A stretch of DNA of 64,000 bases from Caulobacter segnis (GTDB lineage: Bacteria; Pseudomonadota; Alphaproteobacteria; Caulobacterales; Caulobacteraceae): assembly GCF_019931575.1 (NCBI RefSeq), contig NZ_CP082923.1, forward strand, positions 496,001 to 560,000. The letters are read 5' to 3'. Of this stretch, positions 27,214 to 35,417 are shown piece after piece (within the stretch, counting starts at the first letter, position 1; each line of letters starts with the position of its first letter). The translations under genes were made by a program, and so were the position numbers. Under the pieces are notes generated by a model that was given only the letters and a program-made list of their open reading frames with translations, did not search any database and was not told the DNA's origin.

Positions 27214-27975
27214 GTGACGTTCGAGAAGCAGGTCGTCCTGGTCTCCGGCGCCGGCCGGGGCCTGGGCGCGGCGATCGCGCGGGCCTTCGTCGAGAACGGC
27301 GCCCAGGTCGTGGTCAACTATCGTCGCAGCGAGGCGCGAGCGAAGGCCCTGGTCGAGGAACTGGGCCAGCGCGCGGTCGCCATCCAGGCCGACGTCTCCG
27401 ATCCGCTGGAGGCTCGCCGGCTGGTCAACGACGCGGCCGAGGCGTTCGGCCACCACGTCACCACGGTGGTCAACAACGCCCTGGGCGACTTCAGCTTCAA
27501 CGGCGACGCCCGCGAGAAAATCCAGACGATCGGCTGGGACGACTTCCTGGGCCAGATGGACGTCGCCCTGCGCGGCTCGCTGAACCTGATCCAGGCCGCC
27601 GCCCCGGCCATGGAGGCGGCGGGTTTCGGCCGGATCATCAATGTCGGCACCAACCTCTTCCAGAACCCGGTGGTGCCCTATCACGACTACACCGCCGCCA
27701 AGGCCGCGCTGCTGTCGCTGACCCGCACCGCCGCCGGCGACCTGGGGCCTAGCGGGATCACCGTCAACATGGTCTCGGGCGGCCTGCTGCGCGTCACCGA
27801 CGCCAGCGCCGCGACGCCCGACGCCATCTTCGACCTGATCGCCCAGAGCACCCCGCTGCGCCGCGTCACCACCCCGGCCGAGTTCGCCGACGCGGTCCTG
27901 TTCTTCGCCTCGCCCTGGAGCCGCGCCGTCACCGGTCAGAACCTGGTGGTCGACGGCGGCCTCGTGCGGGACTAG
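27214..27975 (+). CDS. Short-chain dehydrogenase/reductase (3-oxoacyl-ACP reductase-like)
   Basis: The 253-residue NAD(P)-dependent oxidoreductase shows GAGRGLGAAIARAF (cofactor loop), VVNNALG, and the catalytic YHDYTAAKAAL with Tyr and Lys. In the catalytic-Ser position it has Thr (INVGTNLFQ), a tolerated but less common change. An Arg pair in NYRRSEAR favours NADPH. It starts with GTG four nt after cysS and is followed 11 nt later by an SRPBCC-domain gene. The closest named relatives I recall are FabG-like reductases; the substrate cannot be told. Confidence 0.87.
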   Translation: MTFEKQVVLVSGAGRGLGAAIARAFVENGAQVVVNYRRSEARAKALVEELGQRAVAIQADVSDPLEARRLVNDAAEAFGHHVTTVVNNALGDFSFNGDAREKIQTIGWDDFLGQMDVALRGSLNLIQAAAPAMEAAGFGRIINVGTNLFQNPVVPYHDYTAAKAALLSLTRTAAGDLGPSGITVNMVSGGLLRVTDASAATPDAIFDLIAQSTPLRRVTTPAEFADAVLFFASPWSRAVTGQNLVVDGGLVRD

Positions 27976-27986
27976 GATTTACACTC

Positions 27987-28448
27987 ATGAAACGCGCTGT
28001 CGAACATCGCATCGGGGTCCAGGCGCCCGCCGAGGTGGTCTGGGAAGTCGTCTCCGAGTTCGAGACCTGGCATCACTGGAACCCGCTCTACCGCCGAGCC
28101 GAGGGTCAGATGAAGATCGGCACGGCTCTGACGCTGGAGCAGCATCTGCCCGGCCGGCCGGCCACGGTCATCGCCCCGATCGTCCAGGACTGGGTGCCGT
28201 ACGAGCAGCTGCACTGGCGCTCCACGCGTCTGGGCGGGTTCGTCACGGCCATCCGCTATCTCGAGATCGAGAACATGGGGCCCCGCAACTCGACCTTCTC
28301 GAACGGCGAGCTGTTCATGGGCCTGCTGCTGCGCTTCGTCAGTCGCGAAGAGCGCCGCGCGCTGAAGGCCGCCTTCACGCAGATGGGCGAGGCCGTCCGC
28401 GATCGCGCCGAGGCCATCTGGTCCGAGCGGTCCGGAAGCACCATCTAA
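27987..28448 (+). CDS. SRPBCC-family (START-like) lipid/hydrophobic-ligand binding protein
   Basis: The 153-residue protein opens with VEHRIGVQAPAEVVWEVVSEFETWHHWNPLYRRAEG, the standard start of the SRPBCC/polyketide-cyclase domain, and continues with the expected beta-strands and a long C-terminal helix (ALKAAFTQMGEAVRDRAEAIW). Such proteins bind hydrophobic ligands in a cavity; some act in polyketide ring closure or as Aha1-type co-chaperones. It is eight nt upstream of the Fe-S scaffold gene and 11 nt downstream of the SDR gene, so all are in one transcript. The ligand is unknown. Confidence 0.85.
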   Translation: MKRAVEHRIGVQAPAEVVWEVVSEFETWHHWNPLYRRAEGQMKIGTALTLEQHLPGRPATVIAPIVQDWVPYEQLHWRSTRLGGFVTAIRYLEIENMGPRNSTFSNGELFMGLLLRFVSREERRALKAAFTQMGEAVRDRAEAIWSERSGSTI

Positions 28449-28456
28449 GACGCGCG

Positions 28457-28918
28457 ATGATCGACGACCTCTACAGCGCCAAGATCCTGACGCTCGTGGC
28501 CAACATGCCGCGCGCAGGGCGCCTGGCCGTGCCGCACGCCAGCGCCGAGAAGACCGCCAAGCTCTGCGGCAGCCGGATCGTCGTCGACGTGGCGGTCCAG
28601 GACGGCAAGGTGGTCGACTTCGCCCAGGAGGTTTCGGCCTGCGCCCTGGGCCAGGCGGCCGCCGCGATCCTGGGCGCCAACGTGGTCGGCGCGGAACTTT
28701 CCGACATCGAGTTGGCGCGGGACTCTCTGCGCGCTATGCTGAAAGCGAACGGTTCGCCTCCCGCGGGCCGGTTTGCGGAGCTCGCCGTGCTGGAGCCGGT
28801 CAAGGACTATCCCGCCCGTCACGCTTCGACGCTGCTGGCGTTCGAGGCGACGGTCGAGGCTGTCCGGAAGGCCACAGGCGTGGGTGAAACGCGAACTAGC
28901 ACCGCCGGCGCGGCTTGA
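28457..28918 (+). CDS. Fe-S cluster assembly scaffold protein, IscU/NifU-N type lacking third Cys
   Basis: The 153-residue protein resembles IscU: YSAKILTLVANMPRAGRL at the start, first Cys in AKLCGSR, second Cys in VSACALGQAAAAIL, and KDYPARHASTLLAFEA at the end. In IscU the last segment carries the third cluster ligand (HCS-like); here it reads HAS, so the third Cys is missing. Alphaproteobacterial versions of this kind are often seen in this state, and they may act as carriers rather than scaffolds. The gene lies just before yidD, the same context in many Caulobacterales. The fold is secure; the exact role is not. Confidence 0.82.
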   Translation: MIDDLYSAKILTLVANMPRAGRLAVPHASAEKTAKLCGSRIVVDVAVQDGKVVDFAQEVSACALGQAAAAILGANVVGAELSDIELARDSLRAMLKANGSPPAGRFAELAVLEPVKDYPARHASTLLAFEATVEAVRKATGVGETRTSTAGAA

Positions 28919-28970
28919 TCGCCCCGAATTGGGGGTTAGTACTTTACTGGACTAACAGTCGCGCGCCGGC

Positions 28971-29225
28971 ATGACCCTCTACGAACGTACCGTCGACCTG
29001 GGCCTTCGAGCCTACAAGTTGACGCTATCGCCTCTCATCGGGCGGCAGTGCCGTTTCGCGCCGAGCTGTTCGGAGTACGCGGCGGCCGCCCTCAAGGATC
29101 ATGGCCCGCTCAAGGGTTCCTGGTTGGCGTTGCGACGGATCTGCCGCTGCAATCCGTTGGGTGGTTCGGGGTATGATCCCCCGCCGCCGGGACGCCAGCC
29201 ACGCAAGTGGATATGTGAAGAATGA
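28971..29225 (+). CDS. yidD: Membrane protein insertion efficiency factor YidD
   Basis: The 84-residue protein helps insert membrane proteins through the YidC route and is peripheral to the inner membrane through an amphipathic N-terminal helix. It shows the full family signature: [27 protein letters not shown] with the two invariant Cys, and [17 protein letters not shown]. It overlaps the thrS start by four bases (ATGA), a tight translational link to a synthetase, not the usual rnpA-yidC neighbourhood. Confidence 0.95.
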   Translation: MTLYERTVDLGLRAYKLTLSPLIGRQCRFAPSCSEYAAAALKDHGPLKGSWLALRRICRCNPLGGSGYDPPPPGRQPRKWICEE

Positions 29226-31204
29226 TCGATCTGGTTTTCCCCGACGGCTCCTCCCGTCAGTACCCCGATGGTTCGACGGGGCGTGACGTCGCCGCGGCCA
29301 TCTCCAAATCGCTGGAAAAGAAGGCGCTGCTGATCAAGCTGGACGGCCAGGTGCTGGACCTGGATCGCCCGCTGACGTCTGACCTGCTGGGCGGCGAGCG
29401 CAAGTTCGAGATCCTGACGCGCGAGGCCCCCGAGGCGCTCGACACGATCCGCCACGACACGGCCCACGTGCTGGCCGAGGCGGTGCAGGAGCTGTTCCCC
29501 GGCACGCAGGTGACGATCGGCCCGAACGTCGAGGACGGCTTCTACTACGACTTCGCCCGCGACGAGCCGTTCAGCCTGGACGATCTGGAAAAGATCGAAA
29601 AGCGCATGAAGGAGATCGTCGACCGCGACGAGAAGATCACGCGCGAGGTCTGGGACCGCGAAGAGGCCATCAAGCACTTCGACGGGATCGGTGAACAGTA
29701 CAAGGCCCAGATCATTCGTGACCTGCCGCCGACGGACACGATCACGGTCTATCGCCAGGGAAACTGGAAGGACCTGTGCCGCGGTCCCCACCTGCCGTCG
29801 ACCAAGCATGTCGGCAAGGCCTTCAAGCTGACGAAGCTGGCTGGAGCCTACTGGCGCGGCGACCAGAACAACGCCCAGCTGCAGCGCATCTACGGTACGG
29901 CCTGGGCGTCGGAAGCCGACCTGGAAGCGCATCTGAAGCGCATCGAGGAAGCCGAGAAGCGCGATCACCGCAAGCTGGGCAAGACGATGGACCTCTTCCA
30001 CATCCAGGAAGAGGGCAAGGGCATGGTGTTCTGGCACGCCAAGGGCTGGGCCCTGTACCGCGTGCTCGAGGACTACATGCGCCGTCGTCTCGATGCGGCC
30101 GGCTACAAGGAAGTGAAGACGCCGCAGATCCTCGACAAGAGCCTGTGGGAGAAGTCGGGCCACGCCGAGAAGTTCGGGCACGCCATGTTCATGTGCGAGA
30201 GCGCCGAGGGCGAGGTCCTGGCCGTCAAGCCGATGAACTGCCCCGGCCACATCCAGATCTTCAACGTCGGCCAGAAGAGCTATCGCGAGCTGCCGCTGCG
30301 CATGGCCGAGTTCGGCGCCTGCCACCGCTATGAGCCGTCGGGCGCCATGCACGGCATCATGCGGGTGCGCGCCTTCACGCAGGACGACGCCCACATCTTC
30401 TGCCGCGAGGAGCAGGTCACCGAGGAGAGCGCCCGGTTCATCGAACTGTTGCGCTCGGTCTATAGCGACCTGGGCATGACGCTGGCGGACACCAAGTTCT
30501 CGACGCGTCCTGACCTGCGCGCCGGCACGGACGAGGTCTGGGACAAGGCCGAGGCCGCTTTGTCAGAGGCGGCGGAGGCGGCGGGTGAGACCTTGGTGCT
30601 TCAGCCAGGTGAAGGCGCCTTCTACGGCCCGAAGCTAGAGTTCTCGCTTAAAGACGCCATTGGTCGAGTTTGGCAGTGCGGCACGCTGCAACTTGATTTC
30701 GTTTTGCCGGAACGATTGGACGCGGAGTACGTTTCGGAGGATGGTTCGAAGAAGCGTCCGGTGATGCTTCACCGGGCGATCTTGGGGTCTTTCGAGCGTT
30801 TCATCGGCATCCTCCTGGAAAACTTCGCTGGCGCCTTGCCCGTGTGGCTGGCGCCGACGCAGGTGGTCGTGGCCACGATCACGTCCGACGCCGACGCATA
30901 CGCCCTTGAGGTCGTCGAAAAATTGACGAAGCTTGGGATGCGCGCGGAAGTGGATCTGCGTAATGAGAAGATCAACTACAAGATTCGCGAGCACAGCCTC
31001 GCCAAGGTGCCCGTGATCGCCGTGGTCGGACGCAAGGAAGCCGAGACGGGGCAACTGGCCCTGCGTCGCCTCGGCGGCGAAGGCCAGAGCGTCCTGTCGC
31101 TGGAAGAAGCGCTCCGCGTCCTGAAGTCCGACGCCACGCCGCCGGACATCAAGCGCGCCCAGGGCGTCGCCCAACCCGTCGTTGGAGAGGCCGCGACCGC
31201 CTGA
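29222..31204 (+). CDS. thrS: Threonyl-tRNA synthetase
   Basis: The 660-residue class II synthetase has an N-terminal TGS domain (about 1-62), the SAD editing domain with [10 protein letters not shown] (about 75-225), the catalytic core with [32 protein letters not shown] and [10 protein letters not shown], and the anticodon-binding C-terminal domain (about 540-640). It overlaps yidD by four bases and the glycosyltransferase by one. Codons 444-585 (about 30551-30976) are much richer in A/T third bases than the rest, a sign of a recombined segment that spans the catalytic core end and anticodon-domain start. Confidence 0.97.
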   Translation: MIDLVFPDGSSRQYPDGSTGRDVAAAISKSLEKKALLIKLDGQVLDLDRPLTSDLLGGERKFEILTREAPEALDTIRHDTAHVLAEAVQELFPGTQVTIGPNVEDGFYYDFARDEPFSLDDLEKIEKRMKEIVDRDEKITREVWDREEAIKHFDGIGEQYKAQIIRDLPPTDTITVYRQGNWKDLCRGPHLPSTKHVGKAFKLTKLAGAYWRGDQNNAQLQRIYGTAWASEADLEAHLKRIEEAEKRDHRKLGKTMDLFHIQEEGKGMVFWHAKGWALYRVLEDYMRRRLDAAGYKEVKTPQILDKSLWEKSGHAEKFGHAMFMCESAEGEVLAVKPMNCPGHIQIFNVGQKSYRELPLRMAEFGACHRYEPSGAMHGIMRVRAFTQDDAHIFCREEQVTEESARFIELLRSVYSDLGMTLADTKFSTRPDLRAGTDEVWDKAEAALSEAAEAAGETLVLQPGEGAFYGPKLEFSLKDAIGRVWQCGTLQLDFVLPERLDAEYVSEDGSKKRPVMLHRAILGSFERFIGILLENFAGALPVWLAPTQVVVATITSDADAYALEVVEKLTKLGMRAEVDLRNEKINYKIREHSLAKVPVIAVVGRKEAETGQLALRRLGGEGQSVLSLEEALRVLKSDATPPDIKRAQGVAQPVVGEAATA

Positions 31205-32130
31205 TGAACAGTATCCTTCCGTCCGCTTCGACCCTGGCCGTGGGCGCCCGTCCGGCTCGTCCGAACGTGTCCGTGGTCATGGTCGTCTATCGGACGGGAG
31301 AAGCGCTGGCCGAGAGCATCCGACACGTGCTGGCCGAGCCGCTGGTCGACGAGTTCGTCATCGTCGACAACGGCTCGTCCTCGCGCGACGAGGACATGCT
31401 GCGCTCTCTGGCCCTGACCGAGCCGCGCGTCGTGCTCAAGCAGGGGCATGGCAATATCGGCTTCGCGCGCGGGGCCAACCTGGGCGCCAGCACGGCGGGC
31501 GGCGAGTACATCGTCTTCCTCAATCCCGACGCCAACATGCGGCCCGGCTGCGTGGCGGCGCTGGTCACGGCCTTCAAGGGCCAGCCGACGCCGACCGTGG
31601 TGGGCGCGCGGGTGCTGAACATCGACGGCACAGAGCAGCGCGGCGGCCGCCGGGGCGAGGTCACGCCGATGAGCACGGTGCTGAGCTTCGGCCAGTTCAC
31701 CCGCCGCCATCCCCAGCTGGCCGGCTTCGAGATCCATCGCGAGAACGAGCCGCTGCCGCGCGGCCCGGCGCCGATGCCGACCATCTCCGGCGCCTGCTTC
31801 GCCATGCGCCGCCGCGACTTCGAGGCCCTCAGCGGCTTCGACGAGGGCTATTTCCTGCACGTCGAGGACATCGACCTGTGCTGGCGGGCCCGCCGCGCCG
31901 GCGGCCAGGTGCTGTTCCAGCCCGACGCCGAGGTCGTCCACCTGGGCCACACCAGCCAGGAGCATCCGCTGAAGGTGGAGTTCCACAAGGGCGTGGGCCT
32001 GACCCGCTACTTCATCAAGCGCGCCGACAGCCTGCAGCTGTTCGCGGCCGCCGTGGTGCTGGCTCCGGCCATCATGCTGATGTCGATCTTCCGTCCGCTG
32101 CTTTGGAAGATGACCGGTCGGCCGATCTAG
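31204..32130 (+). CDS. Glycosyltransferase family 2 (rhamnosyltransferase-like)
   Basis: The 308-residue enzyme has the GT-A start NVSVVMVVYRTGEAL, DNGSSSRDED, NIGFARGANLGAS, the FLNPDANMRPG (DXD-like) motif and SGACFAMRRRDFEALSGFDEGYFLHVEDIDLCWRARRAG, which is the WbbL/rhamnosyltransferase pattern, with a hydrophobic C-terminal segment (LQLFAAAVVLAPAIMLMSIF). It probably adds a sugar to a surface polysaccharide or lipopolysaccharide from the cytoplasmic side of the membrane. Its ATG overlaps the thrS stop by one base, so it is co-translated with thrS despite an unrelated role. Confidence 0.9.
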   Translation: MNSILPSASTLAVGARPARPNVSVVMVVYRTGEALAESIRHVLAEPLVDEFVIVDNGSSSRDEDMLRSLALTEPRVVLKQGHGNIGFARGANLGASTAGGEYIVFLNPDANMRPGCVAALVTAFKGQPTPTVVGARVLNIDGTEQRGGRRGEVTPMSTVLSFGQFTRRHPQLAGFEIHRENEPLPRGPAPMPTISGACFAMRRRDFEALSGFDEGYFLHVEDIDLCWRARRAGGQVLFQPDAEVVHLGHTSQEHPLKVEFHKGVGLTRYFIKRADSLQLFAAAVVLAPAIMLMSIFRPLLWKMTGRPI

Positions 32131-32187
32131 GGGCGTCGCGCGATCGCGGAACGTTGTTTCGCGACGTCGCCTTCGGTATAGGGACCC

Positions 32188-33141
32188 ATGGTTCGCCTAC
32201 CGCCGTTCTTCGCGCTCCGCGCCCTGGAGGCGGCCGCTCGACATCGCAGCTATACCCGCGCGGGCGAAGAGCTTTCCGTCACGCATGGCGCGATCAGCCA
32301 ACAGATCCGCCGGCTTGAAAGCGAGCTGGGCGCGCGCCTGTTCGAGCGTCGCGGCGGGCAGATGGCGCCCACGCCCGAGGCCTTGCGCCTGGCCCGCGAG
32401 ATCGGCCGCCATATCGATGGGCTGACGGCGGCGGTCACAGCGTTCGCCGCCGCCGCCGAACGCGACCCGCTCGTCGTCAGTATCGACAGCCAATTCGCCA
32501 ATCGCTGGCTGCCTGCGCGTCTGTCGGCGCTGCTGGCGGACCCGGCGGGCGCCAATCTGACCCTGCGCGTCGACGACCACGTGGCCGATTTCGTGACCGA
32601 CGGCGTGGACGTCGGCATTCGCTACGGCAAGGGCGACTGGCCGGGCGTCGAGCAACGCCTGCTGTTCATGGAGACCTTGGCTCCGGTCTGCAGTCCGGCC
32701 TTCCTGTCGCGCCATCGCATCGACGTCGTCGCCGATCTGCTGGCCGCGCCTCTGATCCATCACGGCCATCGGCCGTGGTCGCTGTGGTTTCCTCGCTTTG
32801 ACCTGCCGACCCCGTCGCCGTCCGGCATGGTGTTCGAGGATTCGCTGATGCTGCTGGACGCGGCGGCGCAGGGTCTCGGCGTGGCGCTGGCCCGCGACAC
32901 GGTGGTGGCTCCGGACCTGGCGTCGGGACGACTGGTGCGTCCGCTGGACGACACGGCGCCCTCCGAGTGCGGCTTCTGGATCGTCTGGCGTCGCGAAACG
33001 CGCAAGTCGCGTCGGATCGAGGCCTTGGCCGACTGGCTCGCGCTTCAGGCCGCTCAGGGCGCGCGCGCTTTCGACGGCCCCCGGATGACCCGCCGGGACA
33101 TCGCGCCGTCCATCGTGTCGGCGGCCGCCGGACACGGCTGA
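32188..33141 (+). CDS. LysR-family transcriptional regulator, GcvA-like
   Basis: The 317-residue protein has an N-terminal winged helix-turn-helix (LPPFFALRALEAAARHRSYTRAGEELSVTHGAISQQIRRLESELGARLFER, residues about 4-53) and a type 2 periplasmic-binding-like effector domain (about 90-300) with DHVADFVTDGVDVGIRYG, as in the GcvA group. The last 30 residues (after WLALQAAQG) are a loose extension. It stands alone downstream of the glycosyltransferase with a 57-nt gap and upstream of a long gap. The regulated gene is unknown; LysR regulators often control a divergent neighbour, but none is divergent here. Confidence 0.9.
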   Translation: MVRLPPFFALRALEAAARHRSYTRAGEELSVTHGAISQQIRRLESELGARLFERRGGQMAPTPEALRLAREIGRHIDGLTAAVTAFAAAAERDPLVVSIDSQFANRWLPARLSALLADPAGANLTLRVDDHVADFVTDGVDVGIRYGKGDWPGVEQRLLFMETLAPVCSPAFLSRHRIDVVADLLAAPLIHHGHRPWSLWFPRFDLPTPSPSGMVFEDSLMLLDAAAQGLGVALARDTVVAPDLASGRLVRPLDDTAPSECGFWIVWRRETRKSRRIEALADWLALQAAQGARAFDGPRMTRRDIAPSIVSAAAGHG

Positions 33142-33488
33142 CCGGGATCTCCCGCCGGGCTCGGCTCGCCCTCCATTGTTAGGGCGGCTCACAGTCGGTG
33201 AGACAATCTATCGTTCGAACTCAACCGCAAGATCGCCTATCCAGATCGCTGTCGTTCACAGGAATTGTACAGCGTTTACAGATGCTTGAATACGATCTTG
33301 CGCCCTGCTTGCTGGGGCTTCGGGGCGACTCCACACGATCCAATCCCGGCTCGGCTGACTAGCCGGGCTCCCGGAGGGATGAACGCCGCGGTCTCGCAAG
33401 GCTGCGCGCCGTTCGCCTTCCCTCCCGCTTCTTCCCATCAATCCAGCCGTCGCTTCGACGGCGATGCAGCCAATCTGGAGGTCTTTAG
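33142..33488 (+). other. 347-nt gene-free stretch before the acquired-looking gene
   Basis: I see no gene here. It is AT-richer than the surroundings from about 33180 to 33300. It contains a hairpin CCCGGCT (33345-33351) / AGCCGGG (33361-33367) and a GACTC at 33327-33331. The last 20 bases hold GGAGG before the GTG at 33489. No riboswitch pattern (cobalamin, SAM, TPP) could be matched. It most likely holds the promoter and leader of the next gene. Confidence 0.6.
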
Positions 33489-34070
33489 GTGCGTCGACAT
33501 TTGGTCAAATCCGAGAAACCGAACCTGTCCGTGTCGTGGAGGGATGTCGGCACGATCATCGCCATCGCGACGATCGCCGGTTTTTTACTCTTGGCGCTCT
33601 TGGGCGGCATAAGCCCCCAAGCGATGGCGGCGACATCGATGAAGCCATCAGGCAACTCCCTCGCTGTGGCGGTTCGCGAAACCAACGCGCGATTTAAGGA
33701 CGTCTCGGTGGCCGTCGCGGAGGGCTATTCGCCCATTCCCTGCACCAGCGGCGTCGATGGCGGCGCGATGGGCGTCCACTACGTCAACGCCAAGTACCTC
33801 GAGGACGAAGCGCCCGATATCGGCCGTCCTCAAGCGGTGATGTACGAGCCGACCGCGAATGGGAAGATGGAGCTCGTGGCGGTCGAATACATCAGCTTCA
33901 AGGGGCCCGCGTCGCTGAAGGGGCAACTGTTCAGCTTCACCGGGGCGCCGAACCGCTACGGCCTGAAGCCGTTCTACGAACTGCATGTCTGGGCCTGGCG
34001 GCCCAACCCGAAAGGGGTCTTCGCCGACATGAACCCCAATGTGACGTGCGAACACGCGCACATGCACTAG
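33489..34070 (+). CDS. Membrane-anchored conserved hypothetical protein (rhizobial-type family)
   Basis: The 193-residue protein has a cytoplasmic start, one hydrophobic helix (about 23-45, IIAIATIAGFLLLALLGGIS) and a periplasmic domain with the conserved segments YSPIPCTSGVDGGAMGVHYVNAKYLED, PQAVMYEPTANGKMELVAVEYISFKGPAS and GLKPFYELHVWAWRPNPKG, with two Cys and a His-rich end (HAHMH). I recall close relatives in rhizobia and other soil alphaproteobacteria, but the function is unknown. Its codons use more A/T in third place than neighbours, and its 5' gap is long, so recent acquisition is likely. The GTG is preferred because GGAGG lies just upstream. A convergent lipoprotein gene follows 61 nt later. 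Confidence 0.8.
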   Translation: MRRHLVKSEKPNLSVSWRDVGTIIAIATIAGFLLLALLGGISPQAMAATSMKPSGNSLAVAVRETNARFKDVSVAVAEGYSPIPCTSGVDGGAMGVHYVNAKYLEDEAPDIGRPQAVMYEPTANGKMELVAVEYISFKGPASLKGQLFSFTGAPNRYGLKPFYELHVWAWRPNPKGVFADMNPNVTCEHAHMH

Positions 34071-34131
34071 CGGGTCTCGGCCCGGGGTGTTCGTTGCGTG
34101 ACGAGCGCCCTGGGCCACCCGTCGTTGTCCG

Positions 34132-34506
34132 TCACATCGGCCCGATGGTCTCGAACCGCATCCCGTCGGGGCCCTCGATCGAGGTCGGGGCTTTCAGGGT
34201 CCTGGGCGGCAGCATCGCCCGATAGCGTTCGTAGATCGCCTTGGCGTCGCGGCCGGGCTTGGCGGTCAGGCAGAGATCGTACTCGCCTTCCTTGCCCCAC
34301 GGCTTGCGTTCCGCGCGGGCGACATCGCGGTCGGTCTTTACGGTCGCGGCCACCTTGTCCGACAGGTCCCGGTCGATCCCCGCGCCATAGCTGGCGAACT
34401 TGATGGTCACGTCGCAGCGCGCCGCGCCACCGCCGGCCTCGGTCTCCGGCGCGGTCGTCGCGCAGGCGGCTAAGGCCAGGGCGAGCAGGGCGGCCAGGCG
34501 GGTCAT
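34132..34506 (-). CDS. Small lipoprotein of unknown function
   Basis: The 124-residue protein begins MTRLAALLALALAACATT, a lipoprotein signal with the lipobox LAAC (Cys at residue 15). Two further Cys (RCDVTIKF and YDLCLTAK) may form a disulfide in the mature domain. It overlaps the HMG-CoA lyase gene by four bases (ATGA) on the same strand, so it is co-translated. I do not recognise a family. The mature domain is of mixed alpha/beta composition. Confidence 0.75.
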   Translation of the reverse strand: MTRLAALLALALAACATTAPETEAGGGAARCDVTIKFASYGAGIDRDLSDKVAATVKTDRDVARAERKPWGKEGEYDLCLTAKPGRDAKAIYERYRAMLPPRTLKAPTSIEGPDGMRFETIGPM

Positions 34507-35417
34507 GCGGGGAAGCCTCCGGCGCGGGCCAGGGACGAGGCGGGAGCCTTGCCCAGGCGGTCGCTGATCTCGCGGCCGATCTCGATCAGGGCCGCCAGGT
34601 CGTAACCCGTCTCGAAGCCCGCCCGTTCCAGCATGTAGACCAGGTCCTCGGTGCCGATATTGCCCGTGGCGGCCGGCGCGAACGGGCAACCGCCCAGGCC
34701 GCCGACCGAGGCGTCCAGCACATCGACGCCCGCCTGGACGCTGGCATAGGCGTTGGCCAGGCCGGTGTTGCGGGTGTCGTGGAAATGCATGCGCAGGCGA
34801 GCGTCCGGCGCGGCGGCGCGGACCGCCTCTATGCGCTTGGTCACGACCCACGGATCGGCGACGCCGATGGTGTCGGCGATGGCGATCTCGGGGACGCCGA
34901 GCGCGGCGGCCTCGCGGGCGATGGCCACGACCTGGTCCTCCGACACCTCGCCGTCGAACGGGCAGCCGAAGGCCACCGAGATCGTCGCGGTGATCGGCGG
35001 ACCGCCGTCGATGCTCTGGCGCTCGGCGATGGCGGCCAGCGTGTCGAGCTGCTGGCTGACCGTCGCCCCCTGGTTGGCGACGCCGAAGCCGTCCGAGGCG
35101 CAGACCACGACATTGGCCTCGTCGCAGCCGGTCGAGACGCACCGCTCCCAGCCGCGCATGTTCAAGACGAGGCCGATGCGCGAGTGGACGCGGTCCGCCG
35201 GCCCATTGTCAGAACCGAGGGCGTCCATGATCTCTTCCGCGCCCGCCATCTGCGGCACGCGGTTCGGATTGACGAACGACACCACCTCGGTGCGCCTGGC
35301 CCCGGCCGTCTCCAACTTGCGGATCAGGTCGAGCTTCTCGTCGACCGACAGGATGGCCTTCTCGTTCTGCAGGCCGTCGCGCGGGCCGACCTCGACGATC
35401 TGGATGAAGCGGCTCAT
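34503..35417 (-). CDS. Hydroxymethylglutaryl-CoA lyase
   Basis: The 304-residue TIM-barrel enzyme cleaves HMG-CoA to acetyl-CoA and acetoacetate, the last step of leucine breakdown. Family marks are EVGPRDGLQNEKAI, FVNPNRVPQMAGAEE, FHDTRNTGLANAYAS with the metal-binding His, and the active-site Cys in VGGLGGCPFAPAATGNIGTEDLVYM. It overlaps GT39 upstream and the lipoprotein downstream by four bases each (ATGA), so all three are one transcript. The other leucine pathway genes are not next to it in this window, which is unusual for this gene. Confidence 0.93.
   Translation of the reverse strand: MSRFIQIVEVGPRDGLQNEKAILSVDEKLDLIRKLETAGARRTEVVSFVNPNRVPQMAGAEEIMDALGSDNGPADRVHSRIGLVLNMRGWERCVSTGCDEANVVVCASDGFGVANQGATVSQQLDTLAAIAERQSIDGGPPITATISVAFGCPFDGEVSEDQVVAIAREAAALGVPEIAIADTIGVADPWVVTKRIEAVRAAAPDARLRMHFHDTRNTGLANAYASVQAGVDVLDASVGGLGGCPFAPAATGNIGTEDLVYMLERAGFETGYDLAALIEIGREISDRLGKAPASSLARAGGFPA

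Noticed and set aside
33142..33488. Possible riboswitch in the long leader before 33489
   Set aside because: No match by eye to cobalamin, TPP, SAM, glycine or FMN patterns; only a simple hairpin is visible.
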